From assembly GCA_003427395.1 (NCBI GenBank), contig BFEA01000008.1, positions 7,584,860 through 7,639,520 of the forward strand: DNA of 54,661 nt. Direction: 5' to 3'. The stretch is from Chara braunii. Lineage: Eukaryota > Streptophyta > Charophyceae > Charales > Characeae. The notes beneath the pieces were generated by a model. That model ran no database searches. It was not told where the DNA came from and saw only the letters and a program-made list of their open reading frames with translations. Below, in pieces: positions 30,308 to 39,390 of the stretch. The translations under genes and the position numbers were made by a program. Each line of letters starts with the position of its first letter. The first letter of the stretch is position 1.

Positions 30308-30470
30308 TCTGGCACAGCCCCTCGTTTGTTGTCCTCTTCACCCTCTCTCTGCCTACTGTTTCCCGGACAGTTCCATTTGACGATGTTGTCTCTTCTCCCT
30401 CTCTGCCTACACAGTTTACCGGCCAGTTCTGTTGGACGGAGTCCGATCCATTGTGTCCTCTCAGCATTGC
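30308..30470 (+). repeat. Family B repeat tail, duplicated
   Basis: GTCTGGCACAGCCCCTCGTT (30309) leads into TCTTC/CTCTCTGCCTAC/CCCGGACAGTTC, and the last part repeats as CTCTCTGCCTACACAG and ACCGGCCAGTTCTGTTGGAC. This is the sequence that follows the ribozyme-like core in copy B4. Confidence 0.65.
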
Positions 30471-30508
30471 TCCTCCCTCGTCGTCTAAGCTGTAGTAGAA
30501 GGATGTCA

Positions 30509-30895
30509 GCAACAGCGTTGGAAGAAGGGAGATCTCTCTCTCACAAACACAGGCACACACACACACAAACACACACTCCGTTCAGGTGGGTGGATGTGGC
30601 TAGCATGGGGTCGTGCTCGTGGTCATGCCGGTGGGTCTCCATGGATGGGTCTGTGTGTAGAGTAGGTTTCATGGCTGTGACAGAGCAGTTTCTCAGACAA
30701 CAGCGTTGGAAGAAGGGAGATCTCTGTCTCACAAACACAGGCACACACACACACACAAACATACACACACTACGTTCAGGTGGGTGGATGTGGCTAGCAT
30801 GGGGTCGTGCTCGTGGCCATGCCAGTGGGTCTCTATGGCTGGGTCTGTGTGTAGAGTCGGTTTTATGGCTGTGACAGAGCAGTTCCTCAGACTTA
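30509..30895. repeat. 188-base tandem duplication with CA microsatellite
   Basis: AACAGCGTTGGAAGAAGGGA begins at 30511 and 30699. Both units contain (CA)n, GGTGGGTGGATGTGGCTAGC and GGCTGTGACAGAGCAGTT. Confidence 0.95.
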
Positions 30896-30924
30896 CAGCC
30901 ACTCTTGTCAGGGGTTTGGAACGA

Positions 30925-31185
30925 TAGTCTGCTAGGGTTTATGGGCTTGGTGAGAGTAAACTCGACCACTGTTCTCAGGGCTCTTGCTAACCCTGGACGA
31001 TGCAGCGAGTCCTTATCAATATGTGACGAGGTGGCCAGTCCTTATCAATCATTGACGATGCGGCGAGTCCTTTTCAATCAGTCCAGTGCATCCTATAGGC
31101 AGACTGTGGTTCAACCTCCTGATGAGTTGGTGAAAGTCTTTTGTTTTGTGGAGTTGAGTGCAGCGAACATAACACCACAAGATGG
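30925..31185 (+). mobile_element. Hammerhead-like repeat, copy A2
   Basis: The 5' half of the motif is intact. Stem III strand CAGACTGT (31100-31107), a short stem I GGTT-C-AACC type hairpin, then CTGATGAG (31119-31126), GTTGG and TGAAAGTC. The 3' half (stem II return, GAAAC, second stem III strand) is deleted up to the T-rich linker before GTGGAGTTGAGTGCAGCGAA. GCGAGTCCTTATCAAT-like units occur three times upstream. Confidence 0.6.
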
Positions 31186-31245
31186 CCTTCCTCAGCTCCC
31201 AAATCTAACGGATGGATGCAGCTAGGGCCGGGATCGATGCAGCTA

Positions 31246-31350
31246 CAGTCTTCCACCGAATACAACGTACGGTCGTTATAGCTGAATTTAGACTGAAAGA
31301 TAGACCAAATTCGGCTATAATGACCGTGTGTTGTATTCGGGGGAAGACTG
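31246..31350. mobile_element. TA-flanked fold-back MITE, copy B
   Basis: 105 bases between TA at 31244-31245 and 31351-31352. Left arm CAGTCTTCCACCGAATACAA, right arm inverse CAGTCTTCCCCCGAATACAA. The arms differ from those of copy A, yet remain mutually complementary (GCTGAATTT against AAATTCGGC). Confidence 0.85.
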
Positions 31351-31454
31351 TAAGGTCGGGGGACTGAACTGGTGGTCGGGCCACTGGGTATGCATGGCTG
31401 ACTGGATGAGTACCGTGGGTTTCTGGGTGAGTGCCGTGGGGGTTGCCAGTCTGG

Positions 31455-31690
31455 TAGGGCTGCAGGGTTGGTGTGCGTAAAGTTTACCTCTTCTGTGTGT
31501 GTCTCAGGTTTGTTGCAAACTCTGGGCAACGTGGTGAGTCCTTATCGCTCAGTCAGATGCGTCCTGGGTAGGGTTCAAGCTCCCGATGAGTTAGGGTTCA
31601 AGCTCCCGATGAGTCGGTGAGAGTCCGATGAAATTGTCTGGCATAGCCATGCTCTTTTTTTTTTTGTGGGATTGGCAAATGTACGTACAC
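31455..31690 (+). mobile_element. Hammerhead-like repeat, copy A3
   Basis: A 23-base stretch (TAGGGTTCAAGCTCCCGATG onward) is tandemly doubled at 31569-31614, and its second copy continues as CCGATGA (31606-31612), GTCGG, loop, CCGAT (31625-31629), GAAA (31630-31633) and TTGTCTGGCATAG. Stem II pairs fully (GUCGG with CCGAU). The CUGAUGA has C for U at its second base, and the upstream stem III strand is missing. Confidence 0.6.
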
Positions 31691-31784
31691 TCAGCCAGCC
31701 TGTGAGGATTCCGAACATGATGATATTTATACATCTGGGTGGGAAAAACGGGTTGTTCCGGTGATTGTTCAAAAGGCACTCACC

Positions 31785-31965
31785 GACATGCTCAGGGGTA
31801 TGGACGCGTGTGGGTGACGTGGTGAGTTTCCTTATCTGGTATACAGATGCAACCTGGGCTAATTATCGGGATGGGTCGGTGTCTATGTCATTCATTTTTT
31901 TGTTTTGTTTTGTGGAGTTGGGTACGGTGAACATGACAACACCCACCCCCACCCCCACCCACACA
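31785..31965 (+). mobile_element. Hammerhead-like repeat, copy A4 (strongly decayed)
   Basis: GTGGTGAGTTTCCTTATC, GATGCAACCTGGGCTAATTA, then CGGGATGGGTCGGTG stands where CTGATGAGTCGGTG is expected. The tail GTGGAGTTGGGTACGGTGAA and CATGACAACACCC is well kept and runs into a C/A microsatellite. Confidence 0.5.
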
Positions 31966-31997
31966 CACACACACACACAAACACACAGAGACGGAGA

Positions 31998-32110
31998 AAG
32001 ATGTGAACACTTACTGATGAGTCGCTGAAAGTCCGAAGAAACAGTCTGGCACAGTTATGCTTTCCTTTGTGGAATTGTGTATAGATGGAATATGACAACG
32101 CATGTAAACT
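31998..32110 (+). mobile_element. Hammerhead-like repeat, copy A5 (best catalytic core)
   Basis: CTGATGA (32014-32020), GTCG...CGAA stem II (32021-32037), GAAA (32038-32041) and CAGTCTGGC (32042-32050) follow without interruption. All conserved core bases of the 3' two thirds of a hammerhead are present. ACAGTCTG is the exact complement of the CAGACTGT kept in copies A1 and A2. Upstream of 32010 a CA microsatellite replaces the stem III strand and stem I. The tail is GTGGAATTGTGTATAGATGG and AATATGACAACGC. Confidence 0.65.
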
Positions 32111-32360
32111 CGTTGTAAACACAGTGATGGCATACGTACCCTGCTGTGCTCTCGTTGAAGGCCTCCATTGGCAGTACTGCAAAGTCACGGTATGTCAGCT
32201 CCCTTGAGTGAAGAGCTCTTTTATGATGCACATCGAGAAATGGAGAAATTGTCGAAGATGGTTGTTGTTGTTTCACAACAGCAGTTGTGCGGAATGGCAA
32301 TTTCTGAGTCAAGGTGAATAACGTGTCGCTCATTTTGAAATCAAGCAAACAGACGAGATC
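32111..32360. other. Non-coding linker
   Basis: No gene or repeat recognised between repeat copies A5 and B4. Confidence 0.45.
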
Positions 32361-32364
32361 AGTA

Positions 32365-32495
32365 CGTTAGGTTTGATGAGTCGGTGAACCTTCGAGGGAA
32401 CAGTTTGTCACAGCCCGCTACGTGTTTGTTGGCCTCTTCTCCCTCCCTCTCTGCCTACGGTTTACCGGGCAGTTCTATTTGACGATAGATAGAAG
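32365..32495 (+). mobile_element. Hammerhead-like repeat, copy B4
   Basis: TTGATGAG (32373-32380), GTCGGTGAACCTTCGAG, GGAACAG (32397-32403), then GTTTGTCACAGCCCGC and the TCTCTGCCTACGGTTTACCG tail. GUCGG pairs with UCGA by one wobble. The first C of CTGATGA and the A13 of the core are changed. Confidence 0.55.
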
Positions 32496-32589
32496 ATACA
32501 TCTGTCTTCTCTCCTCATGTACATTAGGTATTCAGATCTAGTGCTATGAAATGATGACTTGACACTGCAAAGACACTGCAAAGTGGGCG

Positions 32590-32702
32590 CATTTGTTCAT
32601 CTGACTGCATCTGGATTCGAACTGAGGTCTGTATTTCAACAGCTAATAGGTCTGTATTTCAACAGCTAATAGGTGTACGAACTGAGCTATAGGCCCTGTT
32701 GG
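32590..32702 (-). mobile_element. tRNA-derived SINE family 1
   Basis: Minus strand: GGCCTATAGCTCAGTTCGTA (A box), CACCTATTAGCTGTTGAAAT, ACAGACC, CTCAGTTCGAATCC (B box, 32612-32625), AGATGCAGTCAGATGAACAA. A 23-base segment in the middle is tandemly doubled (32625-32647 and 32648-32670). Confidence 0.75.
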
Positions 32703-33597
32703 TACGATGATGGATTTAAAGAATCACGTCCGTGGTGGGTTCTCACACGCGTGATCTTTGTTTTTTCTTTTTTTGGTAACCCAGGCGATTATGGTTCTGG
32801 CTCCGTTCCATTCTGGGAGGCAGCGATCTGGTTCCTTTTCCTTTCACAAATCCTGAATATGGCGCTTGTTGACACCACTGTGGAAACGAGGAAAATAGAT
32901 GCTCGCATCTACCCACAGAGAATGGCAAGATGCATCCGTTACTATGAATAGCAACGGATGCACCTTACTGATGTCGCGGAAGATGCATTTGTTCTTTTTG
33001 CTTTTTTCTTTTTTCGTTTCGATGTGGCGAGGCGCTATATACATGAAGAGTTATAATGCAAACGCTTCTCCTCATTACGGCCAGAGGGACGTCCAACAGT
33101 ATCGACTGCTCCTGCTGTAGGAGGATTTGACGGCTGGGGGTATATATATTATATATATGCCGCTCAACCTACATCCACGTGGGCGGGCTTGTACGCAAGA
33201 GGTTTTGAACAGGGGGAGTTGTAAGGAAGAAGATTAAAAATGAATTAAGTTTTTGTTGTTTCCTTGTTTCCTTTCGTTTTTGCCTTCGGCGCTCTGATAT
33301 CATGTGACAATATATATATTTATGTGAGGATATATAAACAGGGGTGGACTACCTTTTTGTCTGGACCACCCTTTGCCACTGGAAATGGGGTGAGGCACGA
33401 GGCTGACCAATGCTGTTCGTCTCAGTCTGCACAGCTGGCTGCTCAAGCCTACCTTGTTTGCTGAAACTAATCAGACGCGACAAAGAAAACCTTGAGCATT
33501 TCTCATTTGTCCAAGTATAGTCTGATGTCCGCGGACGTAATATCTTACGTCCATCTGACTGTAATCTGACATCCGCTGATACAACATCGTGCATTTG
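32703..33597. other. Non-coding stretch
   Basis: No gene supported. There is a short (TA)n palindrome at 33141-33160. GACGTAATATCTTACGTC near 33535-33552 is an inverted repeat. Confidence 0.45.
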
Positions 33598-33711
33598 TTA
33601 AACCAGCAGTACCCCAGGGGGGGTCTGACGCAAATGCACATGGATCCATGCAGCGAACCGATTCAGCCACCGCGTTAACGGCCTTAAAACGTGGAGGTAC
33701 TGGTGGTTTAA
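33598..33711. mobile_element. TTAA-ended inverted-repeat MITE, copy 3
   Basis: TTAAACCAGCAGTACC (33598-33613) and GGTACTGGTGGTTTAA (33696-33711) are complementary at 15 of 16 positions, with TTAA at both outer edges. The 114-base element has no coding capacity. Confidence 0.7.
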
Positions 33712-33773
33712 GAGGTCGATTGAACTGGTCCTTGGCGACATGGCCTAAAATTGGAACGATACAGAGAAGACTA

Positions 33774-33879
33774 CCATCTTCACCCGAATAGAACGCCCAG
33801 TCATTATCGCTGCATCTGGACTTAAAAATGCCCCAAATACAGCTATAATGACCGGGCGTTACATTTGGGTGAAGACGAC
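33774..33879. mobile_element. TA-flanked fold-back MITE, copy C
   Basis: Left CCATCTTCACCCGAATAGAA, right inverse GTCTTCACCCAAATGTAACG, TA on both sides. It belongs to a subfamily with TTCACCCGAATAGAA, shared with copy D. The arms CGCCCAGTCATTATCGCTG and CAGCTATAATGACCGGGCG are complementary. Confidence 0.75.
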
Positions 33880-34103
33880 TAGTTTTGCCCCTCCTGCAGG
33901 GATGGCACAAGCATGACAAAAAAAATACAAAAGAAGGAAAAAGGATTCGGAATGGAACTCTGCTACTGGATTGTGCAGGAATAGCTTTGCCCCTCCGTAG
34001 GGATCACAAGCATGAAAAAAAAAAAAAAACGCATGAAAGAAGGGGAAAAGATTCGGATGGAGCTCATCAGCTACTGGTTTATGCAGGAAATCTTCTCACT
34101 GTA

Positions 34104-34206
34104 GTCTTCACTGGAATAGAAGGACCGGTATTTATCCCTGCATCTGGATCAAAAGTTGGCCCAAATGCAGTTGTAATGACCGGCCATTCTATTCGGGTGA
34201 AGATGG
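34104..34206. mobile_element. TA-flanked fold-back MITE, copy D
   Basis: Left GTCTTCACTGGAATAGAAGG, right GGCCATTCTATTCGGGTGAA then GATGG, with TA at 34102-34103 and 34207-34208. Slightly shorter and more diverged than copies A, B, E and F. Confidence 0.65.
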
Positions 34207-34308
34207 TAGGTCTTAGGATACTACCTGCGTTCCTACAGAGCTACACAAGTCTCGAGTTCTTTTTCAGTGCGTAGTATTTGCTTCAGAAATTAATTGCTTC
34301 TTGAGTGC

Positions 34309-34415
34309 TTGAGGACTGTGTGAATTCTTGAGTGCTAGAGAAGTAGAGTCGTCTTAAAAGTTGAGGACTCTGTGAATTCTTGAGTGCTAGAGAAGTATAA
34401 TAGTCTTAAAAGTTG
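34309..34415. repeat. 52-base tandem duplication
   Basis: TTGAGGACT(G/C)TGTGAATTC then TTGAGTGCTAGAGAAGTA and GTCTTAAAAGTTG occurs twice, starting 34309 and 34361. Confidence 0.92.
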
Positions 34416-35160
34416 CCTGTTAAACTTGAAAGCAATTACAGAACTACTCGAGTCTAATAAATTCGGTGTCGAGGTCTCTAAAAAGACTCCAGCTGGCCCA
34501 GTTCTTGCTGGAAAGGGAGGGGTGCCTGATGCTCCCCAGAATAGACTGGAGCCAGGACCGTAAGGCCCTATTTTTTTTTTTTTTTTTTTGTAGAGATTAG
34601 AAAAGACTGCGGCCAGGACCGGAGGGCCCGCTTTTATTTTCCATCATTTCCGAAGACTTCAGCTGGCCTAACGCCAGTGAAGGACTTGACATAGGCAAGG
34701 AGGACTTCAGGTGTTCGTTGATTCAACGGACTGTTTTCGATAAGGCTGAGATGGACTTGTGACTTGTGGTCCCCGAGGGAGGGTACTACTTGTGGTCCGA
34801 GGGTTGTGGCCCGACCCGACTGGAATACCAACCTTACTCGAGCAATCAACTTTGAACAATTTTCATTCAAAGAAAAAAGCGAGAGCTGTAAAATGAAATT
34901 ACCTGAAGAAGACAGCAAGGAAGGTGGATTTGCGATGTGGAGTCGTCTGTTGAGCAAAAGACCATGAAAAGCAATGAATGCTCACCAACAAGTTGGGAAC
35001 TGCCACCATCTGATTTCTTTTTTGTTGTTCTCGATCCTGTTTTAGTTTTTGTCGTTCTCGATCCTGTTTGCGTGTTGTTTGCATTGGCGCTGGCCCTTTT
35101 GCGGCGGTGTCACAGAGGATTTGGCAGCAAATCTGAACAATTGCACGCGTTTTTTTGTCC
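34416..35160 (+). promoter_or_regulatory. Upstream region of RPS29
   Basis: This stretch should hold the RPS29 promoter and 5' UTR. A T run (34571-34589) lies between two related pieces, AGACTGGAGCCAGGACCGTA and AGACTGCGGCCAGGACCGGA. TTTTAGTTTTTGTCGTTCTC repeats a nearby TTTGTTGTTCTCGATCCTG. No TATA box could be chosen. Confidence 0.35.
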
Positions 35161-35165
35161 TGCAG
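35161..35165 (+). other. Probable 5' UTR intron acceptor of RPS29
   Basis: A T-rich stretch ending GTCCTGCAG places an AG at 35164-35165, 34 bases before the RPS29 ATG. This is a typical acceptor and suggests an intron in the 5' leader. The matching donor was not identified. Confidence 0.5.
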
Positions 35166-35199
35166 AATCTTCCGCGCGTTCTGTGAGAGAGAAGACAAG

Positions 35200-35370
35200 A
35201 TGGGTCACGCAGCGGTCTGGAACTCTCACCCGAAGAAGTATGGGCCCGGCTCGCGTACATGCCGCGTGTGCGGTAATGGCCACGGGCTCATCAGGAAGTA
35301 CGGCATAAATACGTGCCGTCAGTGCTTCAGGACTTACGCAAAGGACATCGGCTTCGTGAAGTACCGATGA
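35200..35370 (+). CDS. RPS29: 40S ribosomal protein S29 (eS29/uS14 family)
   Basis: A small zinc-binding protein of the 40S head, of the uS14 family. The frame of 56 codons plus TGA is complete and unspliced. Its length equals that of plant and animal eS29. The four zinc ligands are two CxxC pairs, C21-x2-C24 (TCRVCGN) and C39-x2-C42 (TCRQCFR). Conserved family blocks are [25 protein letters not shown](I)N and [10 protein letters not shown] at the end. The start ATG follows AGACAAG and gives the invariant MGH start. Replacement of the usual second CC by TC (residues 38-39) keeps the ligand. Nothing suggests a pseudogene. Confidence 0.97.
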   Translation: MGHAAVWNSHPKKYGPGSRTCRVCGNGHGLIRKYGINTCRQCFRTYAKDIGFVKYR

Positions 35371-37281
35371 GCGATCGCTCGAGGAAAAGATGTGAGAGAT
35401 GGGAGGTGGTTGGACTGGTCCCCCGAGGTGCGGCGTATCTGTGACGTCCAGTTGGAGGAGACAAATGTTTTGGATTTTCTTGCACCCAAGGCTTAACGTC
35501 GACGTCGCAACATGTATTCGGTTCGGGTCGTAGTTTATATCTGTGAAGATGCGGATCTTCTACGGTGAATCGCTGGTTGGGGGGGAGGGGGTGAGTTTTC
35601 TTAGCCTCGTTCCTTTCAGGAGGTTCTTCTCTGCATGAAGCACGGTTGGATGGAAAATCTGATGGGTGTTTTTTTTCTCTTTTGGTCGTTTTTGGGATGT
35701 GGCCTCCGTCGGATAGACGGGAAAGGGTGAGTGGGGGGTGTTGGCCGGCCGTTTAACAGGCTTTGAACTTTTTTGAACTTCGAGTTTTCACGACTTCTTT
35801 TGCTTCGAAACTTCTTTGAGAGGATTTTTTTCCTGCTTCTATCATCCGTCTCGAGTGGGGGGGGGGGGTAATGTCGGTGTTGTATGCGTGTGTGTGTGTG
35901 TCATGATCACCAAATCTACCAAATGTGTTCTCGCGCTCTTCGATCGAGTGTGCAACGACGTCAGGTCAGTCTTGGGGAGTGTAGTGACGTCTCTGTGTGC
36001 TCGATAACGCTTTCGTCTGTGTGTGCTTGTGTCGGCTTTGCTAAGGCTGTTGATGATGTTGTCGTGATCTTCTGGGATAGGAAGAGTGATCTTTGCTGTA
36101 ATTGCTGTACTGATGTATGTGTGAAGCGTGCGTACGATCTGGATCAGGAGGTAGTGAGTAGGTGCGAGAGTGAGTCGAAGGATGTACACTCCCACCGTGT
36201 GAATATATATACCCTTATGAATGGTGGGTGTGAGAGTGGACCTGGACTGCGAGTAAAGAAAAACAGAGAATGGTAATCACAGAGATCGCGCGACGAATGG
36301 GAATTTGATGCATAGAAAAAAGTGTGGTATTCAAATGAAATTAAAAGGTGGCGGGGGAAAAGGTGGCGGCGGCGAGGGGGAGAGGGATAGAGTAAGGGCG
36401 TGGTCGCACCGATCAGCATTTGACATGTATTTGGACCTGCTTGACATTTCGAATGTCTTGGGACGCAGAGCTCAGGTCCAGATCCGTTTCGAACGTTGTG
36501 CGGTGGAGCGAGGGCCCTAAGCCGCTTCACGGGATGGCAAAGTTGGTGCAAAATCAGGCCCCGCCAAACTAGTCATGAAACGAGAAAGTGGAGAGTGCAT
36601 ATGCACACAGAAGCATGTGTACCTAGCCACGAGGTCCAGGTGGGCCCAGGTTGCCCGTCCGGTTAAGGTCCGGGCGGCGAAGCAGGGCCAGGTCCGGGCG
36701 AAGTCCCGGTCAAGGTCTCGGGCAGTCCCCAAGAGCGAAAAAACGAAATCCGAAAAAAAGAAAGTCGTGCAGAGTTGCGTTTGCTCGAGGGTGAAAGATT
36801 TGAGAGGAGAATATATTGTAATTGAAAAAAATAAAATAAAAAAAAATCGTGAAGGAATCCGAAAGTACAAATTAGAAAAAAAATAAAATATTTAATTATA
36901 TCATATCCTTGTAGACCCTGTTAAGATCCTTCTTCGAGCCCACTCGTTCTGTCAAGTTCATGATAGTACTTCCTCCCCCTTTCTTCCTGGGTTGATGATG
37001 CCAACGGCAATCGAGTTACTTATGGAGTTACTTATGGGTTGGAGGGGAGCCCCTCCCTTTTTTTTTCTGTGGAGGATGTTTCTGTGGAGGATGTAGCAAT
37101 GGGATTGGCAATAGGAGCCCCTCCCTTTTTTTTTCTGTGGAGGATGTAGTAATGGGATTGGCAATATGAGGCATAGAGTTTATAGGACGGAGCGAATCGT
37201 GAAACATTGCCCTCGGTTTCGGATTGTTTGGTCTCTCTCTGCAACTCGGTCGAGGAGATGAAGTTGGACTTGGACTCGCTA
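35371..37281. other. RPS29 3' UTR and non-coding stretch
   Basis: The RPS29 3' UTR should lie in the first few hundred bases. No second gene supported. There is a G run at 35856-35867 and a (GT)n at 35887-35900. At 36640-36730 a GC-rich piece repeats GGTCCGGGC-like words. CTCCCTTTTTTTTTCTGTGG and AGGATGT recur at 37050-37150 as a short duplication. Confidence 0.5.
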
Positions 37282-37386
37282 CAGTCTTCCCCCGAATACA
37301 ACTTACGGTCATTATAGCTGTATTTGAGGCATCTTTCAGTCTAGATACAGCTATAATGACCGTACGTTTTATTCGGGGGAAGAAGG
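37282..37386. mobile_element. TA-flanked fold-back MITE, copy E
   Basis: 105 bases between TA at 37280-37281 and 37387-37388. Left CAGTCTTCCCCCGAATACAA, right inverse CCTTCTTCCCCCGAATAAAA. The loop is reversed relative to copies A and B (GAGGCATCTTTCAGTCTAG here), so this copy lies in the opposite orientation. Confidence 0.85.
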
Positions 37387-38430
37387 TAGTGTAGTCGTGC
37401 ATCAGCATATGCTGAAGTCATGTCACTTGCTGCCAATTAGAAACTTCTGAACCTTCTTCCCACTTTGTCCAAATTTGAATTCACAGTTTGCAAGATTACC
37501 ATTGCCCCTGCTCAAGGGTAACACTTAAGAAAAAGGGAAAAAACATATTCACAGAGCGAGTGGCAACACATTATATGAAAGAGAATTGAAACGGCCATCT
37601 GCTGAGGAGGGAGAGGAAAGGGGTAGAAAGACGAAACATATTCACAGAGGGAGAGGAAGGCGGTAGAAAGACGAAACATATTCACAGAGGGAGAGGAAGG
37701 CGGTAGAAAGACGAAACACATTTCACAGAGTGAGTGCCAACCAAGGTTACGAGCCGGGACGCGCGGGTCCCGGGTGGCCAGCCCGTGCAAGGACCAGGAA
37801 AGGTCCCAGCAAAAAAAAAACTGTGTTATGCAGAAAAGTAAACTGAACAACGTTTGCCTCATGGTCAGATTGAAATTATTCACCAAATTTAAAATAAAAA
37901 ATCGACTTAATTTTTTTTTTTTAATTATTTTTTAAATGTTTTTGGCCCGGCCGGGCAAGTGACCCCGGGCCACTCTGGTAGCCTAGGTGCCAACACATTA
38001 TATGAAAGAGAATTGAAACGGCCACCTGCTGAGGAGGGAGAGGAAGGGGATAGAAAAAAAGCAGAAGAGATTGTGGAGGCAGGTGGGAAGTTAAAAACGG
38101 AAATTGAAAAGAGGGTCAAGCTGCCGCCGTCGCTGTTGGGACCGCGAAAGCAAGGAAGAGAGGAGCTTTACATCATCATCGATGTTGCCGATGTAACGGT
38201 CCCGGTCCCATGACGAGGAGGCTGGCAGGGGTTGAAATGTTTTGCAGACGTCGGCCCTTTTGCCAAACCGCTCAGCAATGTTCATGTGTTTGGCTGTTTT
38301 TTAGACCAGGTGCATCCGGCCGAGTCCAAAATTTTGAATGTGTGATCTGGACAGTATACTCATCGAGTGTTGTGAAGTGAAGCCGGGCCTCGTTGGATCA
38401 CAAAGACCCCTCTTGAGTTCGCCTTGTGGG
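37387..38430. repeat. Non-coding stretch with a 40-base triplication and a dispersed copy
   Basis: GAGGGAGAGGAAGGCGGTAG then AAAGACGAAACATATTCACA repeats three times at 37605-37735. AACACATTATATGAAAGAGA and ATTGAAACGGCCA occurs at 37565 and again at 37991. GC-rich GGTCCCGGGTGGCCAGCCCG (37766) resembles the inverse of GCCCGGCCGGGCAAGTGACC (37946). No gene supported. Confidence 0.7.
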
Positions 38431-38520
38431 AAGCGTTCGTGTCTATGAGACACAAAGGAGGGGTCTCTTTGGGGAAGCATTCGTGTCTATGAGACACAAA
38501 TGAGGGGTCTCTTTGTCTTG
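38431..38520. repeat. 44-base tandem repeat carrying a perfect hairpin
   Basis: GTGTCTATGAGACAC, with six-base arms and an ATG loop, occurs at 38439-38453 and 38483-38497 within near-identical 44-base units that also contain GAGGGGTCTCTTTG. Confidence 0.93.
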
Positions 38521-38861
38521 TGGGAGAAAAGATCCCTCTTTATCAGCCTTCTTGTTTTGTTCTTAAAAAAAGGATACTCGTCATCCTCGCCGGGTTCACG
38601 GCGGACTGGGAAGGTCATGGATCCCAACATGACCTTGCGGAACTCCGACTCCTCGTCGCCGAGATTGTAGATCTCCCGATAAAAGGGTCTCTTGTCTGGT
38701 CCCCTCTTGTTCCTTGTCGAATGGGACGCAAAGATGGGAATGGTACTGCTGCTCATGGATTGGGGTTCAAGGAGATTATGGACATGGAGAAAACTGTGAA
38801 CAAGAACACTGTGCATCATGGGGTGGTACCCCTGCATCTCGGGTAGATAACCGCCTTTCCA
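38487..38861 (-). CDS. Possible exon of an unknown gene
   Basis: On the minus strand a T-rich tract ends TTCCTGCAG (AG at 38863-38862). An open frame of 124 codons follows, starting WKGGYLPEMQGYHPMMHSVL, later REIYNLGDEESEFRKVMLGS and REPGEDDEYPFFKN. The acceptor and the even amino-acid composition make it more gene-like than neighbouring frames. No family is recognised, its end runs into the tandem hairpin repeat, and no partner exon was found. It could equally be a retroelement remnant. Confidence 0.25.
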   Translation of the reverse strand, partial: WKGGYLPEMQGYHPMMHSVLVHSFLHVHNLLEPQSMSSSTIPIFASHSTRNKRGPDKRPFYREIYNLGDEESEFRKVMLGSMTFPVRREPGEDDEYPFFKNKTRRLIKRDLFSHKTKRPLICVS

Positions 38862-39198
38862 CTGCAGGAAAAAAAACAACAACAAGAAAGATGGACAGAA
38901 AAGAAAAAAAACATAAACGGTCAAATACTCGCACTGTGTGAGAAGAGCACAATATTTTCCGATTTAGGAAAACACAAAACCGCCAGCTAGAAAAGAGGAC
39001 AAGGTTTTTCCGCTCTAGGAAAACAAAAACCGCCAGTTCACGCGAGAGTGCAATAGCGCACACTTCTCCCCCCCCCTTTCTTTTATTATTATTATTTTTT
39101 GTTTTTGAATTTGAACATCAGGTGCAAGCCTGCAATCCTGGAACGATAAGAACGTCCCCAGGATTGAGACATAGCAAAGATTGATGGCTCCACAAAAA

Positions 39199-39275
39199 AA
39201 AAAAAAAAAAAGATGGCTCCACTTCTATCGGTGGGGAGCTGCACCTGATGGAAAAGGGGTCCAGCGTCCCTCGTT
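39199..39275. repeat. Dispersed repeat next to an A run
   Basis: GATGGCTCCACTTCTATCGG, TGGGGAGCTGCACCTGATGG and GGGTCCAGCGTCCC follow an A run. Similar sequences occur at 41500-41550 and 47451-47515, the latter after a long T run. Confidence 0.7.
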
Positions 39276-39346
39276 CATAATACAAGATGCAGACACTGGG
39301 ATCATTTCCCAGCTTTGGTTTGTTCGACTCAGCGAAGCCTCGAGCA

Positions 39347-39390
<44 letters not shown>

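Noticed and set aside
34061-34080. Minus-strand CTGATGAG near 34068
   Set aside because: It is followed by CTCCATCC, without GUCGG or a core, and has no family flanks.
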